DNA of 64,000 nucleotides from positions 32,596,270 through 32,660,269 of the forward strand of contig NC_083560.1 of the NCBI RefSeq assembly GCF_019925205.1, given 5' to 3'. The notes under the pieces were generated by a model. The model searched no databases. It was not told the DNA's origin and saw only the letters and a list, made by a program, of their open reading frames with translations. Position 1 is the stretch's first letter, and the number at the start of each line of letters is the position of its first letter. Origin of the DNA: Metopolophium dirhodum. Its lineage: Eukaryota > Arthropoda > Insecta > Hemiptera > Aphididae. Positions 46,764 to 60,500 of this stretch are shown here, one piece after another. Made by a program: the position numbers and the translations under genes.

Positions 46764-47510
46764 TCAACAATTTATTAAATTTAATGGTTCACTAAAAATG
46801 TATTGGACCAATGACGGGTTCTTAATTATATTTTCTTCTTTAGCAGTATATTTATTTTTTACCATTTTAATAAATCTCTCAAAAATCTTGTTTCTAGTGA
46901 ATTTCAAAAGCGCATTTATGCAGGTATCTAAACGTTTATTTTTCTTACCATGTAAATAATAATATTTCAAGCACTTATGCACTGACATGTTTATGTTAAT
47001 ACCACAGTTTCTTCGGTGACTATACCCACTGTTTGACTCTATTCAAGTAATTACTATTGAAATATTCACCAAATTGAATAGCATCATCGTCATTTACTAT
47101 TTCAGCTATAAATCCATTTAGAAGTTCAGTAAATATAATTTTATTTGGCTCTTGATGCATCACTCTTAATGATTTATAAACTAAGCTCTTCCTCATATTT
47201 TTGACAAGTTATTTTTTCTCGTGCCGGGTACACAAAAGTCAATGCTCCACAAGTAACATTATTTGTTCCCATGTGTTGTAGTATGATAGGTCGTCATCAT
47301 TCATAAAAATTTGAGTACTAATAATTCCAATTTTACACTCAAGCCGTTGTAAAATATTTTCCACATCGCTACATCAGTTTTTTTCTGAAATACAATATGC
47401 ACATGGAAATCTGTTTCCAAATTTGTCAAAAACCACAATTGTTGTTAATTGTAGGCCATTGGTACAATGTGTACTATCAATACATATTTTCAAGTTTGAA
47501 GAGGGTCCAA
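46764..47510 (-). pseudogene. MULE-type transposase remnant
   Basis: On minus, starting near 47500, the sequence reads KICIDSTHCTNGLQLTTIVV, FDKFGNRFPCAYCIS and IFMNDDDLSYYNTWEQIM. It then passes through several stops to KRLDTCINALLKFTRNKIFER and KYTAKEENIIKN. D-S-T-H-x-T-N and M-x-D-D-x-x-x-Y-Y-N-x-W are the usual landmarks of Mutator-like transposases common in aphids. At least five stops or frame changes interrupt it. The plus-strand frames over the same stretch are shadows. Confidence 0.6.
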
Positions 47511-50500
47511 AACGTTGAAACATTTGAAGCTGAACATAGTAGATATTACGAATATAAAATATTCTTTATCCGAGTTGTAATGTATAACAGAATTTTCTTC
47601 CTCTGGCAATTCTACAATTTTAACAAAATAATTATTTGGCTAATAACTAGTATTTTTATTAAATACATGTTCACCTTTGCAGTTTCACACGGCGTATCCA
47701 GGAACTTTTTGTAACCTCAGGTCTTAACTCTTAAATGCTGCATAGACAATTGTAATGTAGACTTGGACATTAATCTGAATTTCGAAGTATAAAGATGTAA
47801 GTTTTCACCTTATTTTAATTTAGATTTGTTAATACTGTTTAAAAATGTAAATTATTGTTATTAGAGTACTCACAGAAAAATGTGTGTCTATCCGTATCAG
47901 ATTGAGCCGCATCAAATTGTGGCATTGATTATATCCATGACTTTCCTGTTGTTCAAGTAATTCCTATTGAATATTGAATGACATGTGTTATTACTAGAGC
48001 TGAGGACTCATAGTACTTATATACCTGAAAATATTTATATACTTATACACTAAAAAGCAACAATTATTTACTTAAAATATAGTCTAAATAAAATATATAT
48101 AATATGAGTTTTGGAACTTTAATATTATACAATTAATATGAAAACAAAAATATAAAAAAATAGTTTGATTATTTACGCTATTAGCAAGTAACATAACCTG
48201 TTACACACAATATCAACCAATATGCTGTGTAGTGTTATAATATTTTTAAATATACAATTTTCCAAACGTTTACCATAATATGCTCTTAATTTTTCATAGA
48301 CCAACATTTTACACTTACAAATTTTCAAAACATGTTCTTACTTATCCAAACTGACTTTATTAGATTGAAAATGTCAAAATTTGTTCATATTTTATTTAAC
48401 ATATTGAAATTTTCATTTATATGCAATAACGAAAAAATATCCAAAAATGATCTACTTGTGCTATGAAACATATTTGTTCATCACTCACATTGTTCTGAGA
48501 ACTTTCTAGATAAATATGATAAACCTAGATGTCCTCAACCCTATTTATAACCCTAAGAATCATTACTACGGTATTATTATTCTACCACGTTTTGTGTAAT
48601 CCGTTTGGATAAAACATTACCAAATGGTTGAAAATATTTAACAACTTTATTGTATTATTGAACAATAGTAATATTGTTTTACATAAACAATATTATTTAA
48701 TTTGGCAAAAAACAAGAATATTCTGAACGCTGTGTAATAGTACCTTCTATAATATATTTTATGGCTATTCTATATTATATAATGTTAACAAAAATTCATT
48801 GTCAGTGGTTATTGAAGCATTCCACCAAAAAGAGAAAAGAAAGAGGTGACATTTTATTGCTTTTTGTTGCTAATCAATTTGATAAGTTAATTTGATTTAC
48901 AAATTTTTGGAAAGTTTCTATTTTAAAGTAGGTAGTATAAAAGATAATACATTGTGCAGTCATTGAACTTGAACTATATAGTGTCACTAAATTTCTCCTT
49001 TCATCCATTTTTTTTTATAGTAATCCCAAACAGTGGCGTATATTAGAATTATTTATTTCAATTATTAGCCAAATTCATTTTTAAAGGTTGACTCAAGAGG
49101 TTATAATTATGACACATATGTTTTATACTATTATGTGAACCTTAAATTTCACTATTGGCGTCTCCCTCATTAAACGCTCATGAATTTGAAATAGTAAATT
49201 TATTACCATAAATTAAAAAAATTAATGATAAAACCACTTAACCACTTAACTTGCTAAACAAAAATCAAATTAAAAAGTAGCTGTGCTTAATATGTAATAA
49301 ATGTTTGTATGTATACACTGATTTTTGTGTTAATAATTGTCATTATTGTAATATTACTATTTAGACTGTGATAACAGATTAAGAGAAAAATTCCAAGAAA
49401 AAAATCAAAACTAGATGAGAAGATAGGACAAGCTCAAGAAGACAATTAAAATTGAGAAGAAAATAGGAAAAATAACTTAGCATAATAACAACACGGAGGA
49501 TGATTAAGGTATTATAGCAGCTTTTGTGGTAGATAAAAAATATATATGTAGTTAATAATTGTGTTAATGAAATCTGAAGACTAAATTTGTTTAATAATTT
49601 TTATTACAGAGTACATGGAAAAATGTTAATTCTTCTATTTAAGTACGAAAGAGCGAAGAAAACCAAAATAATATTCCAAAAAGAGTGTGATATAACATTG
49701 GAAAAGCATCAACCTGAAGTGAACCCTCCCCAAAATTTTTAAAAGTAGAACAAGAGATTTGATATTTTGAACGTAAAAATGATAAGTGTCCAATATTCAT
49801 ATTATAAAAAAAATTCCACTTAGGGGGCTTAGTCTCCAAAATTTGTATTTTAATTGAAGTATATAATAATCCTTAATTAATTATCTAATCACTTAATCCA
49901 GTACACAATGTTTAATGAAATTATTTTCTAAAGTTTAAACAACGATTCATTAATTGTGTGTTTTCCATAGTAGATATCGGATCCACCCACAAAACAAAAT
50001 ACCGGTTTATATAATAGTAATATAGTATTACAAATTATTAATTACTAATTAGTAAATACAATACATTATTGATAAGTAATAACATTGAAATTTGATTAGA
50101 ATATAGTTGATAAACGATAGAAGTTTTTTTTTATACATTTGCAGTTTAGAATTGATGGTGAAAGTTCTAATATTTCAATATATAATAATAATATGTACCA
50201 TACATTTATAATTATATATTATTGACATTATTTAAACCTTAAATATATATAAATATGAATACATTAAGTCGTTAATACATAACATTCAATATTTAATAAA
50301 TAATAAACACATTGTTTAAGGAAATTTTGTCATTAAAAACTCATAGTGAAACATTGTTGGAGAGATCAAATGCCATTGATATCTAAAATTTAAAAATGGT
50401 TGTTTCAGAAGACGATTTTTTTTAATAATAAACAATCATCTTTAAATTTTTTTCCTGATGAATCGTCCTCATCACAATTATTTTTACAAGGTACAAGTAT

Positions 50501-50867
50501 AGATTAGTTAATATATTTTAGGTATGAACTCAGATTATTGCTCTCTTAGTGAATATATAAATGATATATTAATAAAGTACCAAGATGGAAAAATGGTTCT
50601 TGATTAATATAACTGTCGTAAATGTTTGGGTATTATTATGAAAAATAAATTGAGCTCTGTTGTAATACAACATGAACTTCAACAACAAACCGATTTCAAA
50701 ATCAACAAATTACTGTTTACCAATTTAGCTAAAGGAGATGGATTCAGCGAGTCCAACGAGCCCTCGAGTTTCACTTAGAGCTAGTATTTTAGTGTGAAAC
50801 CGAAATCAAATGGGGGATGAAAAACTGCTGCAATTTAAAATTGCGATTGCTTCGTGTAAAACCACCT
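47511..50867. other. Long AT-rich region, nothing recognised
   Basis: More than 3 kb without supported genes. Frames are short (up to about 105 codons) and lysine/isoleucine/phenylalanine-rich, as chance frames in AT-rich DNA are. Confidence 0.35.
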
Positions 50868-51168
50868 TAAAAATACCATAACGCTGGCATGGTCCCACTG
50901 ACTTCAAGTTATTATCAAAAATTTTTCGATTTTCTATCAAATAAAATAAAAACATGTAAAAAAAACTAAAAACATCTTTATAAAAATCTAAATTTTTTTT
51001 TATTTAGATTTGCTTTATTCAATATAAATTGTTTTATTTTTAAATATAGAATTTTTTTCTATTATTTACATGTTTTTATTTTATTTGATAGAAAATCTGT
51101 ATTCAATAAAAAAGTTTTGATGATAATTCGAAGTCAGTGGGACCATGTGGGCGTTGTGGTATTTTTAG
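50868..51168. mobile_element. Foldback element with ~100-bp arms
   Basis: TAAAAATACCATAACGC at 50868 is the near inverse of the right end (GCGTTGTGGTATTTTTAG type, to 51168). The arms also share GGTCCCACTGACTTC and TTTTCTATCAAATAAAATAA in inverted order, leaving a loop of about 100 bp. Non-coding MITE-like element. Outer bases could not be matched to a target duplication. Confidence 0.65.
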
Positions 51169-52480
51169 TTATAGTTACCTAGTATATTAAAAACGTGTGT
51201 GTTTGTTATAATTTGTATTATTAAATATAGGATGCTTTATTCTACTCAGATGTTTTTTTTTTATTGAAATAGTCTTTTATTCAATAAAAAATTTTTATTC
51301 AAAATAGATTTTGTTTATAAATTTAAGATTTTTTTATTCAAATTATATTTTTTATACAATATAGCATTATAATTTATAGTTAACATCACCTATAAAATGT
51401 AGAGAATTCACAGGCGGATTTCTCGTTAGGCCATGTAGGTAGCTAGGACAGAGGGCAGAACAATTTGTGGGCTGTAAGCATACAATTTAATGATACATTT
51501 TGTAGGCACTAAGTGATTATTAATTTTAATTTTTAATAACATTAAATTATAAAATATAACTTATAAATATTTTTTTACTAAGCTTTAATTATAATAAATA
51601 TTTTGACACTTTTTAGTGCATAAAAATACGCTCTCTACTTATATTATTACCTATTTTATAACTTGTCTTTAAAATTATAAACTTATAAAGTTATAACACT
51701 TTTCATAGCTATAGTTTATAAATTATAATCGTATAAAAATATAATATGGTTTTAAATAATTATGAAACAATCCACAATATTAAGTAGGTACCTATACCTA
51801 ATTTAATAAGTATTAAATAAAAAACATCAAACGTTTTTTTTTTAGTTTTAAAATATACTACGATGTTGAGGTGGCTCATGAGCTTGTAACTTAAGAGACA
51901 AGAATTAAAAGTCTATGTTTAAATTTGTTATAGTATATATTTGTTAAACAATGTCCACGTTATATTTCAATACCTATATATGTTACATATTATTTTCTTT
52001 GTTTCATTCGATAAACTATCATTTAAAAATGTTCAGTTGCAAGTTGATGACTGTACACTTTTAGATACAATAAATATAAAAAATATATTTAACGAAATTT
52101 TAAGAGCATAAAATATATCATTATTAGGTAACAATTGAGTAACACTTAAGTAATAGAGAAAAGTCAAAATTTTAAATCGAAATAAAAATCCAAGTAAATA
52201 CCTAGTAACTGAACTCTGGAGTATCAAATGTTTAATTGACAATTGTCACAATAACTGATTGTTATTGACTAATGGAAAGCATTCAACTGTCACCACTTAC
52301 ATGTAAAAACTTCACACCGAACTTAAAGTAAATAATTCAATATATTGAATAGTATATTATTTAATTATTTCAATATATTTTTTGTTTTTAAGAATATATT
52401 ATAATTAAAGATTTTTCTTGATTTTAAATTGTAAAAATGGTGTTCTATTCTTCTTTCTTCATTGGGTGTTTATTCCAACT
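51169..52480. other. AT-rich spacer
   Basis: No supported feature. Confidence 0.35.
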
Positions 52481-52690
52481 TCTAAAAAGACAACGAGAGA
52501 TGAAAATGACAAAATTCCTTTGAAGAAATTTTTGATTCCATATTTTCAAAATACTCTTGTCATATTAGGATAAACTAGTGCAGAATTGAAGGAATTATTA
52601 TCTAAAAAAAATACAAAAATTCAACCATGATTATTGATAGTTGGAGAAATAAATGATCCTAAACAAATTATGGTGTACTTTGATGGTATT
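52481..52690 (+). pseudogene. hAT transposase fragment
   Basis: A short reading, FLIPYFQNTLVILG then SAELKELLSKKNTKIQP, followed in another frame by TMIIDSWRNK, resembles the catalytic-aspartate segment of hAT transposases (usually x-x-x-D-x-W-T). Several stops; no ends found. Confidence 0.35.
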
Positions 52691-53090
52691 AAGTATAATA
52701 TTATACATATCATTGTAAAAGCTATTGAAATCTGTTTTATATTTTTTACATTTTTAATATTGAAGATCTGTTAGAATCTTCAAACTTTTGGTTGTTTATT
52801 CAAACGTACTATTTTAAGATAAAAACTATTTATGATAAGCCTTGTATACAAGTTAACCAAACAATTTCCCAACTTAAAGCTTACGAAAAAAAACATTAAT
52901 TAAATGTATTAGTTTGCGGTTATTGGACAACAATTTGGGGTCATTTTTTATATTATTATTTAAATACAATCAAGTTATTGCAAATTAAGTTAAGTTAACA
53001 CAGGATCGTTAAAAAAATTATAAAACTTTAAAATAATTTACAAACTTACGAGATTTTTTGTATATAATAATGTACTTCAGAAGTTTCAGA
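52691..53090. other. AT-rich spacer
   Basis: No supported feature. Confidence 0.3.
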
Positions 53091-54050
53091 ACTGGCCTCG
53101 ACAATTTTAGATGTCTAAATTGTAATTTTTCAATACATCATAAATAAGATTTTCATAATCCTTCTTTAATTCAAAAAACCCAAAAAAAGATCCTTTTATT
53201 TCAAATGATTTTGTTTTGTAGTTTAAAACAGCATAACGCAGTATAACACTCAATTGATCAATTTTTTGTTTTATTACTTGTATAGAATCAACTATAATTG
53301 AATAATATTTAGATCTTTTTACTTTGTTCGCTAATATATTTAATACTTCTGAGGAAAATAAATGAGAATTAATTCATATTGAATTTTTCAACCTAGGTAT
53401 TTTGATTATGACTTTCATTATTCAACAGATTATTTAAAACAGGATAAAAATCTGCCATTAGCCTTACATTCCTGATAAAATTTCCTTCTAAATTATTGAT
53501 TTTAGATTTACTGTTTTCATTTCCTCGGAGAACAGTATTCCCTGCAGTTAAAAATAAAATAATTTTGACAAATCTTATTCAAACACTTCTCCAAAAACTA
53601 GCTTTTTTTATAATTTTATCTTCCATTTGTTTATCTATAGTTTTATTTTTTAACCAACGTACTCGGACTACAGTAGCTTGAATGTGTTGATGAGAAATTT
53701 CATGTGTTTCAATTTTTTCTCCAATATGGTGCCAATCATTAGGTAATTCCTATTATCCGATTTATTTTAAAATTTCTATTTTGTTTGACAGCGAAAAGCC
53801 AACATACTTCACAATATGCACAATCTAAAACGACTGAATATCATAACCATAGCATGACCAATAGCATATTTTGGGTATACATAGTCCTGTATTTGTAGTT
53901 TGTGATAAAACTGTGCTGAAAAACGTCGAAGGATATCATTTCCATCAGGACTGTAGAGAAATGCTATGTTGGTTGGTTTCCATGGTCCATGCAATAAAAT
54001 ACTTCTGTTTAAAATGTCGTTGGTCAGTTGGATAATCATTTGTTAAATCT
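53091..54050 (-). pseudogene. hAT transposase remnant with TTF-type zinc finger (ZMYM1-like)
   Basis: On minus, from high to low coordinates: GPWKPTNIAFLYSPDG and RRFSAQFYHKL (entry to the TTF-type finger), CAYCEVCWLFAVKQN (finger cysteines, next frame), DWHHIGEKIETHEISHQHI, IQATVVRVRWLKNKTIDKQM, FVKIILFLTAGNTVLRG, then ANKVKRSKYYSIIVDS and IDQLSVILRYAVLN. This is the N-terminal finger and first catalytic segment of ZMYM1/TTF-type hAT transposases, with stops and frame changes between blocks. The C-terminal half is missing. The plus-strand 61-codon frame over it is a shadow. Confidence 0.65.
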
Positions 54051-57000
54051 AAACCTATAAATAAAACAAAATGTACTATACTACTATACACATTTTAAGG
54101 TAGGTAATGAATATAAAAATTATTGAACTGTGTAAAATGTATTTAATATCAATTAAAATAGATTTAATTATAATTATTATTAATTTATTCATTATAGTTT
54201 ATATTTTTAAATTTTAATAATTTTGAAAAGTTAAATTAAACTGGTTTATCAAATATGCGTGACTCAGTATCAACACAAATCTCAGACGATTCCATATCAG
54301 TATTTTCATTCGTTATTTTACTAATTTTTAACACACTTTTCAACTAAAATATAAGAATAAAATATCACATGATATTATTTACAGTTGTGTGTAGAATGTA
54401 ATATTATAACTAGATAAATTTGAAGATGGTACACTTTTTAGTAAATAACCTATGTTTTAAGAAAATCTTAACTTCAGGAATTTCAATAACCGCCCAGTAT
54501 TTAATAATAGATACTTACCTGCATTATCCAAATTGTTTTTTACTGCAAACATATTTAATGAACCTCTCAACTTCTTAATTTCTTCATCTTTTTTTTATTC
54601 TTATTATCCTTTTTGCTGAACGCTAAGATATTTTGACATTGTAAATAATATAAAAATAACTTACAAGTCAATTATTTAAGTATCAACACCAATGAAAAAT
54701 GAAATTATTGTAATGAAAACTATTTGATGAAAAATAAAATTAAAAGTAGGTACCTAGTAGTAACTTTGTCATTATAAATGTGAAATAATTTATAATACAT
54801 AGAGCCATATAGATTAGTTAGAAAGATAATTGGTGAATTATTATTTTGTACTTAAATGTAAACAAAATAGATATTTTTATTCTATTTTTATTTTGCGCTT
54901 TTGTAGCGCTTACTATAAAAGGATGTTTAGAAGACAAACTGTGAGTACTCAATGTAGCCGACGTCGGTGTATTTTCATTATTAATCTTTTATCACAGAAT
55001 ACATATTTTATGAAATGAAATTGATTTGCCGCCATAGACTTAATCGTCTTATACCACAGACTTTTTATATAGTCTGTGCTTATATTATTACTTAAGCATA
55101 ACTGCATAAGGTCTATGTTTACCACATTATTACTAATCGATTATTAACTGCTTAATATTTAATACTATGTTACTATAAATATAACAAGAAAATGCAAATG
55201 AATAAAAATATGGGCCCTAGTTATAACTTACCTACTCATGAGTACATATTGATACTTTTTGAAGGAGCAATAACATTTTTATCAACATTTATAGAAAAAA
55301 ATATTTAAAATTTAAATACAATTTCTAAATATTTTTAAAATCTGATTGTGTAAAACAAAAATATAATTTAAGCCATAATGGTACAATATTCTATAAATAT
55401 AATTACTTCATTGCATCTGTTATTCCAGTGAAAGTACATAATTCAGGAACCAAGTACACCAGCTCGGATTTATCACCTTCAATAATAAAAGATTTGTTTT
55501 TTTTTTTTATCAATATTAGCTGACAAAACACTGCTAGAAAATATATTAACAAATTTAAATGTAGGAAAATGATAACTGTAAATTATTAAAACAATTACAA
55601 TCATATTATCCATTTTAAAATCTTAATTATAGTACTAGTATCAATAGTTACAACTTATTTAAGGTTGTAATACATTATTTACTATATTGTTGTTACAAAA
55701 ACTCACATGAAGTTGAATACCACTAAAACGGTGAAACCGTATGAGGAATAAAATATATTTACATTTACGAGAAATGTCTTTTTATTAATTTCTTTTTTAT
55801 CTGAAGAACATGTATAATGACTTTTATGTAACATCATGTTTGGATTTTCTTAATATACTTTGATATCAGTAAAAGTTTAGATTAATAAGGACTAGGTACA
55901 TGAATTTGACAGTACTTATATTTTATTTGTATAACATGTAAAATTAGTACCTACTATTCTATGTAGTATGCGTTTTTTTCGCTGTGTAAAGATATTGTAT
56001 AATTTAGAAATGATTAAAAGGAAACGAAGTAGTGTCTTAGTTATGTATCAAAATTAAACAATTTATAAAAACAAACATATTAATGAGGTTGTTAAATAGT
56101 GTTGTACACTCGTGGTTGTGGGTTGCCGATTTTCTTTCAAAACTGAAAGTTCTACAATTATTTTTCGATGTGAGTTATATGATCACGAAGAACCATGAAT
56201 TTACCTCGAAAAATTATTTCAAATTCAGGAAAGAAAAAAGCAGCTGATAAAAGTATTTATAGACCATTACAAATTATTAGGGACGATATTGTCAAAAGCA
56301 AAATTTGTATTATTTTTCTTAACAATCGATAAACGCTGGAATTTTTGTATAAATTCAGTTTTTGACATAATTTTTTGTACATTTGTTGTATCTTAAAAAT
56401 TAATAACTATATAGATACTTGAAATTTTCACCAAAGGTTTATAGTTATCATTTTCCATAAATGGTATAGTTTTTAAAATATTTATTTTTTTGTTGTATAT
56501 TATAAATGTTGATACAATTTTTCACTCGGTCAAAAAGCTTGACAATTTAATACAACTATACAAGGATTATCAAATGTGATTATTAGGGGAAATTAAAACA
56601 AAAGTTGAAAATTATTCTGACTATTCAATAACAACATCAAATACACTCAATCACTACTATACAATTGAGCGAATTTCTCAATTTTTTTATATATTGAAAT
56701 AAGTTTTTTAAAGATGGAAATATTAGTTAAAATGATAAGAATTTAATTTATTTTAGTAAAGAATTTAATAATATTATACATTTCATAAAAAAAACTAATT
56801 TTTGATTTTCAACATATTTTATTCAAGTATTAGAAAATATAATTATAAGTGGTACTCATGAACAAAAAAATACCATTTTGAGTTACATTCATTTTATTTT
56901 TAGAATTATGTATTGTAAGTTTCAAATTACTGTAAAAAATCCGGAAAAATACATTACTTGTAAATTAAAAGTTTCTATAAATTATACAAACTGCAATAGG

Positions 57001-57564
57001 AACATTAATTTAGTAAATTTTAAAATTAAATTAATACTTGTATATATTCTTAATGCATTATATACTTGTGTATTTCATTGACAGTTTTGATTTTTAAAAT
57101 TATTGATAATGAATAAATAGTTTTTTCATAGAAACTTAAAGTGAAATTAAATTAAAAAACTTAAATTAAAAACATACTACAGTATGAGTCTTATTAAGTC
57201 TTTTATAAGTCTTTTATTGAGTCTATTAAAAATTTCATACATTTAGTATTTATAATTCTAGTATGTTACCTATGATAAAGCAGTCATATTTATTATTTTG
57301 TACAATACACATTTTCTGAACACCATTTACTATGGTGTAAATTATTTTTTGAAAGTAATACAATTCTATGTTTCTTTTTTTGTAAGCAATATTTGGGTTT
57401 TGAGCAAAAAAATAAGACAAAATACTAAAAATAATGATTCAACTAATACTATTACTGTTGATAATTTTACAGTTGAATACAATGAAAATAAGACTATAGT
57501 CAAAAGGCAGGAGAATATAACCATTCCCTTTATACAAAATAATATTCAACTTCTAAATTACATT
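54051..57564. other. Long AT-rich region downstream of WDR5
   Basis: About 3.5 kb with only short lysine/isoleucine-rich chance frames. The 3' UTR of WDR5 probably occupies part of its upper end; I did not find a decisive polyadenylation site. Confidence 0.35.
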
Positions 57565-60500
57565 TTAAGTATCACTTTTCCATAGTTTTATTGTCTTGTC
57601 ATTTTCTAAGGCTGCTGAAGCAATTATATTTGCTGTTGGATGACATGAAATACACAAAACTACGTCTGAAAAAGAATAACAAGTTATATAGTGTTTACTG
57701 GTCCTATACTAAATGTTTATTTAACCCTCTCCAACTACAGCAGAAGCTTATATGCCTTTCACCACTTACTAATAAACTGTTCAGCTTACTCTCTCTTTCA
57801 TAAGACTAAATTAAAAATACCTTTTTCCCTCTCCCGGTCTCTGTCTTACAAGCACATAACATACCAAATTTACACTCAAGACTATACTTATGCTTTGTTG
57901 GTTTAAAGATTAGAATGAATGAAACTATTATGAAACTTAATAGTAAGAACTGGAAGTAGGTCAAACTAAATAATATGGTCTCAAACTAAACCTTTTAATA
58001 GCACGTCGAACCGAACCAATCATATTGTTTAGTACTGAACTGTAGGTTATGTTATGATTGTATTTGTTTTATCACATGAGACCTAAGAGTCAACATATAT
58101 GAATCTAAGTAATTTACCATATTAAATAATATTATTTTTCAAAAATGAATATAAATATTTTCTTTGTTAGTTGAACTTCTCTTATAAAGATAGGTTTTTG
58201 TGTTTTTAGAAAAGAGAAAATCAAAAATTTTTAAAATTAGTGTTCTAAAGGAACAACAGCCTAGGACTTAAATATAATAATATATCCTGTGGCAAAACTT
58301 TAATAGTATCAGGGCAAAAACTATATATTAGCATACAAACAATAAATTCAATATGAATTTAAAATAAGTTTACCTGTATGTGCTTCTAATTTCTGTACAA
58401 TTTCTCTAGATTGTAAATTCCAAATATATATCATATTATCTTCAGATCCAGAAACTATCCACTACAATTATATAAACAAACAAAATAAGCATATACTAAA
58501 TAGTTAATAATTAACATGTAACACTTGCCTTTCCACCTGTCACAGAAAAATTTGCGAATATACAAAATTTCTCATTTTTATGGCCAACATAAGTTTTTAG
58601 ACATTTGCCTTTCGTATAATCCCATAATTTAAGTGTACTATCAAGAGTAGCTGCCAAGATGTACTTTCCATTAGGTGAGAATTTTACAAACGAAAGGGGT
58701 GGATTTTCATTGTCGATAAGTGTTTTTAAACATTGACCACTGGCAGTATCCCAAATATGACTAAAATAAAAACAAGCCATAAAAAGTATAAAATGCATAT
58801 AAATGAACAAAGGAATATTTTTTAAAAAAATTACCATAAACCATCGTAACTACTAGAAACCACAAGGGATCCATCTCTATTAAAATGAACAGCACTAACT
58901 GGATCTGAATGGGCAGTAAGTGTTTTCAGACACTTACCACTTTTTACTTCCCAAATTCGTACACTTTCATCAAACTAAAGAAATAAACAAATTATACAAA
59001 ACAATAGGTGTTTAAAAATAGATTTTTTATTTGTTACTAAATATTTAAAACTTACAGATCCAGAAGCTATCAGATTTGATCGTGGATTAAAATTACAACA
59101 AAAAACGTAGTTACTATGGCCTTTAAGTGTCTTGACACATTTTGACTAAAAAAATAAAATAATATTTAAGTGGTTTATTAAATTTAATTAAGACCATTTT
59201 AATTTTTTAAGTATAATAACGTAGTTATTCAAAATCTGATTTTTTAAATTATTGAATATCAAATTAAATTTAAGACTATAATTCAAATTCTTGAGAATTT
59301 TTGTACTACATAAGGAGTGTCTTGTGGAGATACAACTTCTGTTTTTCGAATGAGAACACCCCTATTCAACTATAAATTATACAGTAGATAAATTTTTTAC
59401 ATATCAAAATCAAAATTTTTACTAGTAGGTTTTGTGTTATTTAATTTTGTGTTCTAAGGATAAAAGGTTCATGGTAATGGGCTTATAAGATATGGGGGCT
59501 AATGGGCTATGGTGATTTGAAAATGTATTGTAGTCATTAACATTAATATTAAATTGCCCAAGTATAATAAATACTAGATCCAATTTAACGTCTATCTTAT
59601 ATTTATGTATATATATATATTAAGGACTGTTATCCTTAAAATAAACATTTTATTAAGTAAGAAACTACTGATTCAAATTTTGAATTAGGTACATCATAAT
59701 TTTCAAAAAAAAGTTCACTAAATAATTTACAGTAAAAAATAGTGTTCTCATTTGAAAAACAGAAGTTTGTATCGCCACAGGACACTCCTTAAATATTACA
59801 ATAAAATTTAATAATTTGAAAATATGGTCTTTGCGTATATTTAAAAATTCCAAAAATCAGAACTTGAATAAATACATTATTAAAGAAAAACTGGTGGTGA
59901 GCGTGCTTGTTGAATGAATAAACAATGAAATTAGTGTTTTTTTTTTTTTTAAAAAAACATTTCATTGCGACACTGAGAAAAAAAGTAATTATTAATCTAT
60001 CCAAACGTTCTTGGAAAGATATTTGTGTTTAATCATGTAGTTGTTTTATATTTATTTATTTTTTAGTTTAGGCGTATTTAAAATATTAAACAATTAATAA
60101 TTACACAAACTACTATAATAATATTTGAAGAAAATTGGATAATTTAAATATTTAGATTATTTATTTAGTTGGATACAACGAATAGGTTCTGAACTAAATC
60201 TCATAAAAAGAATATATTTTTATTACATTCCAATTATATCACTTACTATAATAGACAGCACATGCATTGTGTTATCTCTCATATCATACCAACTTAAATT
60301 TAGAAAATTTGATTTTAGCAGAACCAATATTGGGTTGTTAGCTGTAATATTAGAGTAAATTAACCTATTATTAATCTTAAAGCTAAAAACATTTTCTTTG
60401 TTTGTTCATATATTTTTTTACAATACTTGGATAATGATCATTTTTAAAATGTAATATTTTACATAACTTGTCGAAAAATTGATTTATTGAAAAATAATTT

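Noticed and set aside
47397..47714. 105-codon plus-strand frame
   Set aside because: It overlaps and mirrors the MULE remnant on minus and has no domain of its own.
58511..58837. Reading the 108-codon WD40 frame as a separate small gene
   Set aside because: It is the sixth coding exon of WDR5 with intron sequence read through on both sides.
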